A stretch of 64,000 bases of DNA. Source: Riemerella anatipestifer_E (GTDB taxonomy: Bacteria > Bacteroidota > Bacteroidia > Flavobacteriales > Weeksellaceae). This document shows, one piece after another, positions 34,939 through 42,536 of the stretch (positions are counted from its first letter, which is position 1; each line of letters begins with the position of its first letter). The notes beneath the pieces were generated by a model that had not been told where the DNA came from, ran no database searches, and saw only the letters and a list, made by a program, of their open reading frames with translations. The position numbers and the translations under genes are program-made. The DNA lies in assembly GCF_009932355.1 (NCBI RefSeq), contig NZ_LEKU01000003.1:1-64000 (forward strand), given 5' to 3'.

Positions 34939-35658
34939 TTAACCAATAACCACTGGTGCTGAAAGTACACCCACTCTAGGCTCTTTGGTAGTGATTCCTC
35001 CTTTAGAATATTGCGTGGTAATGCTGAGTTCATAGTTCCCTGCTTCTAAATCTGTAGGAACGAGAATGAGTAACCTTGACGGCTCATTAAGCACAATATG
35101 TTCTGTTGAGAGCTTCACTTCTTGCTGAGTGTCTAAGTTTTTAAAGACGATGCCGTTTTTAGGACTGTCTCCATCTATTTTAATATAAGTACCTTTGATT
35201 TCAGCGTTTTTGCCTTTGGTAAGTGTGCCATCTGCTTTGCCTGTAACCTTGTCGGTAATGCTGAACACACTCATAGGGCTGGATTGTTCGCCTAGGATTT
35301 CTACCTTAGTGTCTGCTACCGCTTTTCTAAGGTCTAAGCCTTGGTTCACATTCACATAAACGGAGTGCTTCTCTTTATCCCAAGTTTTGTCGTAAAATAC
35401 GCCCTTAATGGCAGGACGCATATACACCAGTCCTGTATTTACACTATAACCATTAAGTACTAGCTCTGAGGCTTTACGGTTAAAACGAGTGATAATATCT
35501 ACTGCCGTTTCGGTTTGTATTTCCATACCCTCTTTTTTAAGAGCTTCTATAATTTCTGTAATGCCAAGACTACCACCTAAGAGAGGCACGGCTACAAAAT
35601 CGTTAGGGTCGTCTTTCGTGAGTAGGTTGGGACGCAACCAAGCTTTTAGTGTATTCAT
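34939..35658 (-). CDS. HU-family DNA-binding protein with DUF4469 domain
   Basis: 239 aa. Residues about 1-115 fit the HU/IHF-like fold found in Bacteroidota (VAVPLLGGSLGITEIIEALKKEG; VLNGYSVNTGLVYMRPAIKGVF). Residues about 135-239 match DUF4469, an Ig-like beta domain (VLNEPSRLLILVPTDLEAGNYELSITTQYSKGG). Such proteins are abundant in Bacteroidota and presumed to bind DNA or act on the nucleoid. There is no signal peptide. It is the last gene of a three-gene operon whose first two genes encode exported proteins, which is odd for a DNA-binding protein. Confidence 0.85.
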   Translation of the reverse strand: MNTLKAWLRPNLLTKDDPNDFVAVPLLGGSLGITEIIEALKKEGMEIQTETAVDIITRFNRKASELVLNGYSVNTGLVYMRPAIKGVFYDKTWDKEKHSVYVNVNQGLDLRKAVADTKVEILGEQSSPMSVFSITDKVTGKADGTLTKGKNAEIKGTYIKIDGDSPKNGIVFKNLDTQQEVKLSTEHIVLNEPSRLLILVPTDLEAGNYELSITTQYSKGGITTKEPRVGVLSAPVVIG

Positions 35659-35695
35659 AAGTGTAAAATTTTAGTATTAGATATTTATATGATAA

Positions 35696-36754
35696 TTATT
35701 GTACAAAATGTAAACGAAAGTTTCGCTCGCCTGTTCCAGGTTTCATTGTATATTTTGCCACCTGATAGATGTAATAGTTTGCACCTTGTTTTAAATAAAC
35801 AAATATCCCATTACCTGCGGTGGTTGCAGAAGTATTTACAACTTTTCTATCTTCATAAAAGAAACCAGGTTCATCCATTCCAAGGGCACTTTCACTTATT
35901 TGTACCCATACTGATGCAGAGCCTTCATCCGCATTTCCTCCATTATTGGGATTATTATTTTGCACATAAAACCATCGGGAAACTAAAGTGTACCAGCCTG
36001 TTTTAGGAACAGTATAAGGACCATAAACTACTACTATATTTTGTTTGTCTCTTTCGTTTGGCGTTCCATTAGCGTTCCATAAAGCATCAGGGACAGCATA
36101 GTTAGGGGCTTTTAGAGCAGTGCTTGTCCAAGTAGCCTTACCTTCAGCATCACTCGTTAAAACTTTTCCTGCGCCTTGGGTACCGTCTGCTATCTTTACC
36201 CCTCCAGCCACATCTAGTTTAGTAGTTGGGGCATCAGTACCAACCCCTATATTCCCTGCTCCCTTAAACACTAAGTTATTAGACCCTAGAGTTACCGTTC
36301 TGTTACCTGCTAGAGTACCATCTGCAGTGTAGAGGTTAGTAGATACCCCACCGTCACTACTCAATCTTACCCATTCCCCATTGGCAACACTGCCTGTAGG
36401 AAAAGTTTGGTTAGGGTTTTTAAAATAGTAGAACCCTGGGCTTACACTCACTTGTTTGCCACCTTTACTGGTATTAGATACTGTAAGACCTGTCCCCGAG
36501 TTATACACCACCATACCATCAAAGTAGTTAGAAAACTTACCTGGATCAATTGAGGAGAGTTTAAACTCCCAAGTAGTTAAATTAGTAGTAGGAAAATACA
36601 ACCCCTTTCCTAGAGTATTAGAAAACTGATTATAGTAAGAGGCGTCCATAAAAGGATTTTCTCCTCCTATAGTATTAGTAGATTGATTTTGAACTTGAAT
36701 TTGGGCATTAGCTGTAAAAAAAGCCAATAACCCTAATAAGATGATTTTTTTCAT
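35696..36754 (-). CDS. Secreted fibre-like surface protein
   Basis: 352 aa from ATG 36754, chosen because it gives a clean signal peptide (MKKIILLGLLAFFTANA). The middle carries the Bacteroidota surface-repeat text KGAGNIGVGTDAPTTKLDVAG, then GKVLTSDAEGKATW. The C-terminal third (about 250-352) looks beta-rich and C1q- or fibre-knob-like (WYTLVSRWFYVQ; RNFRLHFVQ end). No T9SS domain is seen. It may form an extracellular fibre or tail-fibre-like module. It sits 28 bases after a related secreted gene and 37 before the HU-like gene. Confidence 0.7.
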   Translation of the reverse strand: MKKIILLGLLAFFTANAQIQVQNQSTNTIGGENPFMDASYYNQFSNTLGKGLYFPTTNLTTWEFKLSSIDPGKFSNYFDGMVVYNSGTGLTVSNTSKGGKQVSVSPGFYYFKNPNQTFPTGSVANGEWVRLSSDGGVSTNLYTADGTLAGNRTVTLGSNNLVFKGAGNIGVGTDAPTTKLDVAGGVKIADGTQGAGKVLTSDAEGKATWTSTALKAPNYAVPDALWNANGTPNERDKQNIVVVYGPYTVPKTGWYTLVSRWFYVQNNNPNNGGNADEGSASVWVQISESALGMDEPGFFYEDRKVVNTSATTAGNGIFVYLKQGANYYIYQVAKYTMKPGTGERNFRLHFVQ

Positions 36755-36782
36755 AATGATATAATTTAAGATAATACCTAGG

Positions 36783-37469
36783 CTAATAGCTACCACCGAT
36801 AAGGTACCAAATAGCACTATTTTCATCTTTTGGATCTTGTAATCCTGCCATGAGGATATGGGCTTTGCCAGAAGCCAAAGTGCTAACATTCTTAGGCTGA
36901 TTGGTTCCAGAGTAAGCTAATGCAGTATTGTGCTGATTGTTTACAGAAATTATTTTCCCTATATATTTTTTAGGGTCTGGAAGTACTATTTGTTGGTCTC
37001 CAGTTTGTGCTAAAGCAAAAGTATTAGGTACGCTCCATTCTGCAATATTGGCATGTGCTACTTCTCTAATATTACCAGTAATAGATTGTAGCGTAGCTCC
37101 TCCTGTGGTACTACTAGCTTCTGTTCCCAACTTTACCCAAACCCCTCCTTTAAAGAAGTAAAATCCTGTAGCATCTACATTAGCCGTGGTTCCCGAAGCT
37201 GTACCGTCTGCCACTGAGCTAATGTAAAGCAAAGTAGATTCTGCTACACCCGTCCCCATATTGGCAGCCCTCAAACGGCTGACCCTAGGAATTAGCACCC
37301 CTTCTACAGTAGAGGCTGTGCTTAGACTATTAGCGGTATTCGGTTTTATTTCCAAAGTGGCTTGGGGATGAGATTCATTGATGCCTACTTTACCATCATA
37401 CTGCCCATAAGCCATTAAACCTAAACCTAAAAAGGCGAATACACTTAGTTTGGTTGTTTTTGTTTTCAT
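36783..37469 (-). CDS. Secreted surface protein, related to downstream gene
   Basis: 228 aa with signal peptide about 1-22 (LGLGLMAYGQ). The mature start has KVGINESHPQATLEIKPNT, the same Bacteroidota VGIN..P.ATLEI motif used in surface fibre-like proteins, and the middle ATGFYFFKGGVWVKLGTE repeats a pattern seen in the downstream gene. It ends without a T9SS domain (ENSAIWYLIGGSY). Cell-surface or extracellular location is likely; the ligand is unknown. First gene of the three-gene operon. No clear TAnnTTTG element lies just upstream. Confidence 0.7.
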   Translation of the reverse strand: MKTKTTKLSVFAFLGLGLMAYGQYDGKVGINESHPQATLEIKPNTANSLSTASTVEGVLIPRVSRLRAANMGTGVAESTLLYISSVADGTASGTTANVDATGFYFFKGGVWVKLGTEASSTTGGATLQSITGNIREVAHANIAEWSVPNTFALAQTGDQQIVLPDPKKYIGKIISVNNQHNTALAYSGTNQPKNVSTLASGKAHILMAGLQDPKDENSAIWYLIGGSY

Positions 37470-37690
37470 AACATTTAATTTTAGAATTTTTGATATTTAA
37501 TTGTTTAAGATTATAGAGGTTAGATATTGGATTTTAGATTTTGTAGGTTCGGTTTAAGGGTTGATGAGACTGTACTAAGTTCTAAACTCTCATATCTCAC
37601 CTCTAACCTAAAAAAACGCCTCCCCCCTCTCAACACACACAAAATGAGGAGGAAGGCTAAAACAGAAAGAGCAGAATGCTCCCCCTGAAC

Positions 37691-37748
37691 ACTAAAAGCA
37701 CCCAACAAGAACGACCATGTTATGAGACAAAACAATGGTGCTTTTAGT
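37691..37748. repeat. 12-bp perfect inverted repeat in long intergenic region
   Basis: ACTAAAAGCACC (37691-37702) and GGTGCTTTTAGT (37737-37748) are exact inverted arms with a 34-base loop. The region 37470-38129 holds no convincing gene; besides this repeat it contains a CCAAC/GTTGG hairpin near 37797-37812, a (TG)14 tract and the porin promoter. Confidence 0.7.
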
Positions 37749-37883
37749 AAGTAAGTATAAAAGTTAAAATTAGAATGATGTAAACACAAAAAGCCCCCAA
37801 CGAAAGTTGGCGGAACCATATTTTGGTTTAACGATAAAAGTCTAAAGAATTTGCTAAATAGTCGGACGCATACCCACGAAACT

Positions 37884-37917
<34 letters not shown>

Positions 37918-38129
37918 ACACAATTATCTGAAACTACCAAATAATTGGAGTACTTTTTTACACTTGTTTGTATGTTACTGATATTGCGTGTCATAAAACT
38001 AAGGCAAACTTATAACCTTTTGAAGAAGTGTGCAAGTTTTTGAGAAATATTTTATGCAAAACTTAGTTTATTCCCTACAATCGCCTGCTTATTTTTGTTT
38101 AAATTTGCACTCCTAAATAATATATTAAG

Positions 38130-39383
38130 ATGAAATATTTGTTTTGGCTATGCTTGTTTGCTCTACCTCTAGTAGCCAAGTCTCAAAAAACTAAGGTTTC
38201 GGATACCATTATTCTACTTAAAAAAGATACTGTTTTATCTTCTAAGACGGTTAAACAACTCCATTTGGAGGCTCTACCCTACTATAACTTTGGTAAAGGT
38301 GTAGGGATTACTTCTCCTGATAGTCTATTCCAATTTAATATTCGTTTTAGAATGCAGAACAGACTAGAAGCCGATTTTAATGACAATGAAAATACAGAAT
38401 ATAAGGCTGCCATTCGCCGTCTTCGTTTAAGGTTTGATGGGTATGTGGGTAATCCTAGGTTTTTGTATGCTATACAGCTTTCCTTTGCTCCTGATGATGT
38501 GGGCGAAATTAAAGAAGGGAGTCCGCTTAACATCATAAGAGATGCGATTGTATTTTATAAAGCTACCAATAAACTCATGCTTGGTTTCGGACAAACAAAA
38601 CTCCCAGGGAACAGACAAAGGGTAAACTCATCGGGAGCATTAGACCTTACCGACCGTTCTATCAACAACGCTATGTTTAATATTGATAGGGATTTTGGTT
38701 TCCAAGCCATTTATAACAATACCAAAGCTAACGAGTTTGGGTACAGCTTAAAAACTGCCATAACTACTGGAGAAGGAAGAAACTTTAATGACAAAACCGA
38801 CGGACTTGCCTACACTGGGAGAGTAGAACTCTATCCTCTAGGTTCTTTTAAAAACAATGGAGAGTTTTTTGAAGGCGATTTATACCGAGAGCCTACGCCT
38901 AAGATTTACCTAGGAGGTACTTATCACTTCAACCAAAGGTCTAATTTTTCACAAGGGCAAAGGGGTAAGGGATTGTTGGAGAGTAGAGATTTGCAATCTA
39001 TCCTTTTAGATGGTATGATGAAATACAATGGCTGGACAGCTACCGTTGCTTATATGAGCAGAAGCACCAGCAACCCACTCACACATAATGCCGATTTTTC
39101 TAAAGTAATACCTGTGGCGGCAGGACACGGCTATGATACTCAACTGAGTTATATTTTCCCCAAGAATTGGGAAGTTATTGGGCGTTTCTCTCAAATGACA
39201 CCTAATAAAAATATACAGAACTTGATACCAAAACAAAATCAGCTTTCCTTTGGTATTACCAAATATATTTGGGAACACGCCTTTAAAGCTCAAGTGGAAG
39301 TGAGTAAGAACAACTTTCTCTACATAGATGGAAGAAAGGATAATAATTGGTACGCTAGATTTCAGGTAGAAATAGGAATTTAA
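38130..39383 (+). CDS. Phosphate-selective-type porin (Porin_O_P)
   Basis: 417 aa. The signal peptide ends at VAKSQ (about 19). The mature beta-barrel text has RFRMQNRLEADFND, RRLRLRFDGYVGNPRFLYAIQL (about 90-111) and the turn segment LMLGFGQTKLPGNRQRVNSSG, all typical of the OprO/OprP family in Bacteroidota. The C-terminal strand WYARFQVEIGI ends with a hydrophobic residue. It is predicted to form an outer-membrane channel for anions such as phosphate or pyrophosphate. TAAATTTG (38100-38107) is the likely -7 element. The RNase gene follows 19 bases later. Confidence 0.85.
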   Translation: MKYLFWLCLFALPLVAKSQKTKVSDTIILLKKDTVLSSKTVKQLHLEALPYYNFGKGVGITSPDSLFQFNIRFRMQNRLEADFNDNENTEYKAAIRRLRLRFDGYVGNPRFLYAIQLSFAPDDVGEIKEGSPLNIIRDAIVFYKATNKLMLGFGQTKLPGNRQRVNSSGALDLTDRSINNAMFNIDRDFGFQAIYNNTKANEFGYSLKTAITTGEGRNFNDKTDGLAYTGRVELYPLGSFKNNGEFFEGDLYREPTPKIYLGGTYHFNQRSNFSQGQRGKGLLESRDLQSILLDGMMKYNGWTATVAYMSRSTSNPLTHNADFSKVIPVAAGHGYDTQLSYIFPKNWEVIGRFSQMTPNKNIQNLIPKQNQLSFGITKYIWEHAFKAQVEVSKNNFLYIDGRKDNNWYARFQVEIGI

Positions 39384-39402
39384 TCACACAAATCATAATA
39401 CA

Positions 39403-39879
39403 ATGAAATACCTTAATAATAAATGGATTTTCCTAGTTTTAGGACTATTAGCAGGGACTTTAATAGGAGTTAGATGTTTTCAGAAATCTAGCCCTGATGC
39501 TTTAACAGCTGAAGTTAGCACAGGTGCGTCTTCTCAAGAAAGCACGCAGCAAGATATTGAGACTCTTACAGAAGAAAACACCGTAATTGCTTATATAAAA
39601 GAACATCACGAACTTCCAGCATATTACATTACCAAAAGTGAAGCTAAAAAATCAGGGTGGAACCCTTCCTCTGGTAATCTTTGCGAAGTGCTACCTGGGA
39701 AAGCTATTGGTGGAGATAAATTCCGAAATAGAGAAAATCAGCTTCCTCAAGGAGACCGTTACTACGAGGCGGACATCAACTACCAATGTGGTAGAAGAAA
39801 TGCCGACAGGCTTGTCTTTACAAAAGACGGTAAAGTGTGGATTACCAAAGACCATTACAAAACCTTTCAAGAGAAGTAA
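39403..39879 (+). CDS. Secreted barnase-like ribonuclease
   Basis: 158 aa. Residues 1-25 are a signal or anchor segment (WIFLVLGLLAGTLIGV). Residues about 60-158 are a barnase/binase fold. The catalytic triad aligns with barnase by spacing: Glu 122 (YYEADINY), Arg 136 (NADRLVF) and His 151 (TKDHYKTF), matching E73-R87-H102 with identical intervals. The LPAYYITKSEAKKSGWNP start is the family hallmark. It should cleave RNA after G in the envelope or outside. A barstar inhibitor gene is not adjacent on either side. It is 19 bases after the porin gene, so co-transcription is likely. Confidence 0.9.
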   Translation: MKYLNNKWIFLVLGLLAGTLIGVRCFQKSSPDALTAEVSTGASSQESTQQDIETLTEENTVIAYIKEHHELPAYYITKSEAKKSGWNPSSGNLCEVLPGKAIGGDKFRNRENQLPQGDRYYEADINYQCGRRNADRLVFTKDGKVWITKDHYKTFQEK

Positions 39880-39893
39880 TTATTTATCAATAA

Positions 39894-39926
39894 AAAAATC
39901 CCTTAGCAAAAAGCTAAGGGATTTTT
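39894..39926. terminator. Bidirectional intrinsic terminator
   Basis: AAAAATCCCTTAGC and GCTAAGGGATTTTT form a perfect 14-bp stem with an AAAAA loop, between the convergent RNase gene and the 189-aa membrane gene. Confidence 0.95.
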
Positions 39927-39944
39927 GTTTTATTAACCTATATT

Positions 39945-40514
39945 TTAAAAGAATTTACCTCTTTGTCTCATATTTGGGTTATGCATATGTTTCTGCATAG
40001 TAGGCATTTTAAGTTGGTCTTTCATTGTCTTGATATGCTCTGTCATCATACCCGAACTATCTAGCCTTTTTGCTTCTTCTAGAAGTCTTTGAGCCTCCTG
40101 CTTGCGTCCTCTTTGCATTGCTCCTGCCGCTAAATTAAGGGTTGCCATTGCACGGTCGTGTTTCATATTCAGACCATATTCCAAAGCCTTTTTCATTAGA
40201 GGTTCTACCTTTCTAGGCTCATCTTGAGCTAGAGTAAGCCCTTGTAAGTAATGATAATAACCGTATTGTGAACGGTGCAACTGACTTTTATAATTCTTTA
40301 TAGACGCTAACCATTGTGCGGCTTTAGGGAAGTTCTGCTTTCTTAACTGCCAAAACGCAAGAAGGATAAACTCATTTTTGAAGAATAATATAATAGGCAA
40401 CGAGGATAATAACACCATTACAATGCCCCACCCTATATTTCTATTAAACATCAAATAAACACCAAAAGCTATCATAAGGGCAGCTACCACCAGTTTAATA
40501 TACTTATTATTCAT
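39945..40514 (-). CDS. Membrane-anchored TPR-like protein
   Basis: 189 aa. Two hydrophobic segments fill about 5-50 (LVVAALMIAFGVYLMF; GIVMVLLSSLPIILFF). The rest is helical with TPR-like repeats (YYHYLQGLTLAQDEPRKVEPLMKKALEYG; ATLNLAAGAMQRGRKQEAQRLLEEAK), and the tail is Met- and His-rich (MPTMQKHMHNPNMRQ). I do not recognise a named family, though similar proteins occur in flavobacteria. It is a single gene with a promoter-like AT-rich region upstream. It could be a scaffold in the inner membrane. Confidence 0.7.
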   Translation of the reverse strand: MNNKYIKLVVAALMIAFGVYLMFNRNIGWGIVMVLLSSLPIILFFKNEFILLAFWQLRKQNFPKAAQWLASIKNYKSQLHRSQYGYYHYLQGLTLAQDEPRKVEPLMKKALEYGLNMKHDRAMATLNLAAGAMQRGRKQEAQRLLEEAKRLDSSGMMTEHIKTMKDQLKMPTMQKHMHNPNMRQRGKFF

Positions 40515-40585
40515 CTGTTTTAGTTGTTTTTTAGTTAAGATTTTTGCAAAGATAAGCCATATTCTTCAAAGAAGCCAAGTTTCTA

Positions 40586-41173
40586 CTACTCACGATTTCC
40601 AAAAGCTCGTTTGTATTCTTCCGCAGCCTCCGTTAATGTTTGGTAAAAACCTTCTCCATACTTTCTGATTAAAGGTGTTTTTAGAAACTTATACACAGGT
40701 ACTTTAAGTTCTTTTCCTAAAGCACAGGCATCGCTGCATATCTTCCACTCATGATAGTTGAATGCTGTAAAAGTAGAATATTCTGTAATTCTAATAGGGT
40801 ACAAATGGCAGGAGATTGGTTTTTGCCAATCGATAGCACCTTCTTCATAAGCCTTCTCTATACCACATTTGGTGATGCCATTTTCATCAAAAATAACATA
40901 AGCACAATCTCTATTATCAATCAATGGTGTTACTAAATCGCCTTCAAAATCTTCCACGGAAGTCCCTTGCTCTTCTATGGCTTTAATTCCCTCTGGACGA
41001 AGATAGTTTTTAATTTTAGGATAAATATCCTCTAATATCTTTACTTCCGACTGCTCTAGTGGAGCTCCAGCATCGCCCTCTATACAACAAGCTCCCTTAC
41101 ACTTGTTAAGGTTGCATACAAATTCCTCCGAGAACAAATCCTCCGAAATTAGTTTATCTTCTATCTGAATCAT
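40586..41173 (-). CDS. DUF3109 family cysteine-rich protein
   Basis: 195 aa. The early motif FVCNLNKCKGACCIEGDAGA (about 19-38) with four cysteines, plus later Cys in DNRDCAYV, ITKCGIE, SCHLYP and WKICSDACALG, gives the eight-cysteine pattern of DUF3109, related to YkgJ-type zinc or iron-sulfur proteins. It is cytosolic, of normal length. It overlaps the membrane protein gene upstream by 4 bases, implying coupled translation. The function is unknown. Confidence 0.85.
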   Translation of the reverse strand: MIQIEDKLISEDLFSEEFVCNLNKCKGACCIEGDAGAPLEQSEVKILEDIYPKIKNYLRPEGIKAIEEQGTSVEDFEGDLVTPLIDNRDCAYVIFDENGITKCGIEKAYEEGAIDWQKPISCHLYPIRITEYSTFTAFNYHEWKICSDACALGKELKVPVYKFLKTPLIRKYGEGFYQTLTEAAEEYKRAFGNRE

Positions 41174-42090
41174 AAATTTATTATTTCTTTAATATCTAAA
41201 AAAGTTCCTATTTTAAATAAAACTAAGCTCAAAACCACTACCCAAAGCCCTAGCTCTTGCATCCAATATTTAGGCATAAATCTTAGAGCTCTACTTACAA
41301 TGATACTTACTGGTAAGGCAATGAATAACAGATATTCATACACTGTACCCATATATAAAAATATCGTTATAGATTGAGTGAGTGTGTATAACAATATAAA
41401 GGTGTATTTAAACCTACTAATAGGGCTTTTCTTATTAAAATGAATAAAATGATTGGCAACGGCATAGAACACCATCAGTAAAACAGGTAACAGAAAATAC
41501 AACGGATAGTAATTCTCTTGAAATCGAGGTGAAATTAAAGGCAAGTAAGCTGGATTAAATGAATTGCTCCCAAGGAGATACATTACTCCAAAGTAAGACA
41601 ATAACACTAACATAAAACCAAAAACTAACCTAAATATATTCAGCCCTATTTTATCTGAAGTTGCTATTAAATGGATAATTACAAAAATGGTAAATGCCCA
41701 CACCGTGGGTAAAAATAAATATCCTAAAGCAAGTAACGCCCCCACAATCAGATAGTAATTTTTCTTAAAAACTTCCTCTCCAGTGGTTAAAATAAGCAAT
41801 ACAAATGCATTAGTGAAAAGGTTAAAGGCTATCCCAATATCTAAATTCCCTTCGTAGAAAGCAAATACAATAAAGGTATAGATAAAAAACGGTACATGCC
41901 TATTATAGTTAAGACCTATCTTATTAAATAAAAAATACCCTAAAGCAATACCCGTAAAGCTAAACAGCCCAGAAAAAACCTCTACTGTATTGATATTTAA
42001 AGCATTAAAACCGATTACCATAAGAAACAAAACACCTATATAGATAGGAATAGAAAAAATTTTAATTTCATTTGAGAGTAATCTGAACAT
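41170..42090 (-). CDS. DUF6427-like multi-pass membrane protein
   Basis: 306 aa, almost entirely hydrophobic, with about ten membrane segments. It begins MFRLLSNEIKIFSIPIYIGV and matches my memory of DUF6427, a flavobacterial membrane family that lies divergent from DUF6341. No catalytic motif can be read. The promoter TAACTTTG (42115-42108) is back to back with the promoter of the DUF6341 gene. An envelope role is inferred from conservation of this gene pair in flavobacteria. Confidence 0.75.
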   Translation of the reverse strand: MFRLLSNEIKIFSIPIYIGVLFLMVIGFNALNINTVEVFSGLFSFTGIALGYFLFNKIGLNYNRHVPFFIYTFIVFAFYEGNLDIGIAFNLFTNAFVLLILTTGEEVFKKNYYLIVGALLALGYLFLPTVWAFTIFVIIHLIATSDKIGLNIFRLVFGFMLVLLSYFGVMYLLGSNSFNPAYLPLISPRFQENYYPLYFLLPVLLMVFYAVANHFIHFNKKSPISRFKYTFILLYTLTQSITIFLYMGTVYEYLLFIALPVSIIVSRALRFMPKYWMQELGLWVVVLSLVLFKIGTFLDIKEIINL

Positions 42091-42097
42091 TTTTTTA

Positions 42098-42115
42098 TAA
42101 TTTTGTGCAAAGTTA
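42098..42115. promoter_or_regulatory. Overlapping divergent promoters
   Basis: TAATTTTG (42098-42105, plus) and TAACTTTG (42115-42108, minus) are two -7 elements only two bases apart, driving the DUF6341 and DUF6427 genes in opposite directions. Only one polymerase could occupy the site at a time. Confidence 0.65.
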
Positions 42116-42133
42116 ATTTAAAAAAGAAAAACA

Positions 42134-42367
42134 ATGACTTCTTTCTGGTTATTTTTAAGCGATTTATTTAAATGGTCTTTTGGATTCTACGATGTTGCTG
42201 GTAATGTTTTAAACTGGGTTTTATTTTTACTAGGTTGTGGGTTCTTCATCTACTGGTGCTATACATTAGTAGTTACTTTAGGAGGAGATAAGGATAAGGA
42301 ATACCATTCACCTACGGAAGGTAAGTTTCCTTACTACGATACCAATATTTATAAAAAAGAAGGTTAA
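42134..42367 (+). CDS. DUF6341-like small membrane protein
   Basis: 77 aa. It has one or two membrane helices (NWVLFLLGCGFFIYWCYTLVV) and an acidic hydrophilic tail (GGDKDKEYHSPTEGKF). It matches the short flavobacterial DUF6341 family, sometimes mislabelled as uracil phosphoribosyltransferase. It is divergent from the DUF6427-like gene as in related genomes. The function is unknown. Confidence 0.75.
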   Translation: MTSFWLFLSDLFKWSFGFYDVAGNVLNWVLFLLGCGFFIYWCYTLVVTLGGDKDKEYHSPTEGKFPYYDTNIYKKEG

Positions 42368-42386
42368 TCCTTCATTATAATGATAT

Positions 42387-42426
42387 AACAAAACCCTATA
42401 TTTTAACAATATGGGGTATTTTTGTT
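42387..42426 (+). terminator. Intrinsic terminator after DUF6341 gene
   Basis: CCCTATATT and AATATGGGG form a 9-bp stem with one G-U pair, a TTAAC loop and a TATTTTTGTT tail. Confidence 0.75.
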
Positions 42427-42536
42427 ATACTTCATAAACCATTCATCTTTTCTAGTTGTAAAAGAAAGTTTAAAAATTTCTTTAGCCATATCGAAATTTG
42501 ATTTAATTTTGCCCTTATTTTTAATTCAAAGATTAA

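Noticed and set aside
37520..37819. 99-aa minus-strand frame in the long intergenic region
   Set aside because: It crosses an inverted repeat and a hairpin, has biased composition and lacks a plausible promoter or start context.
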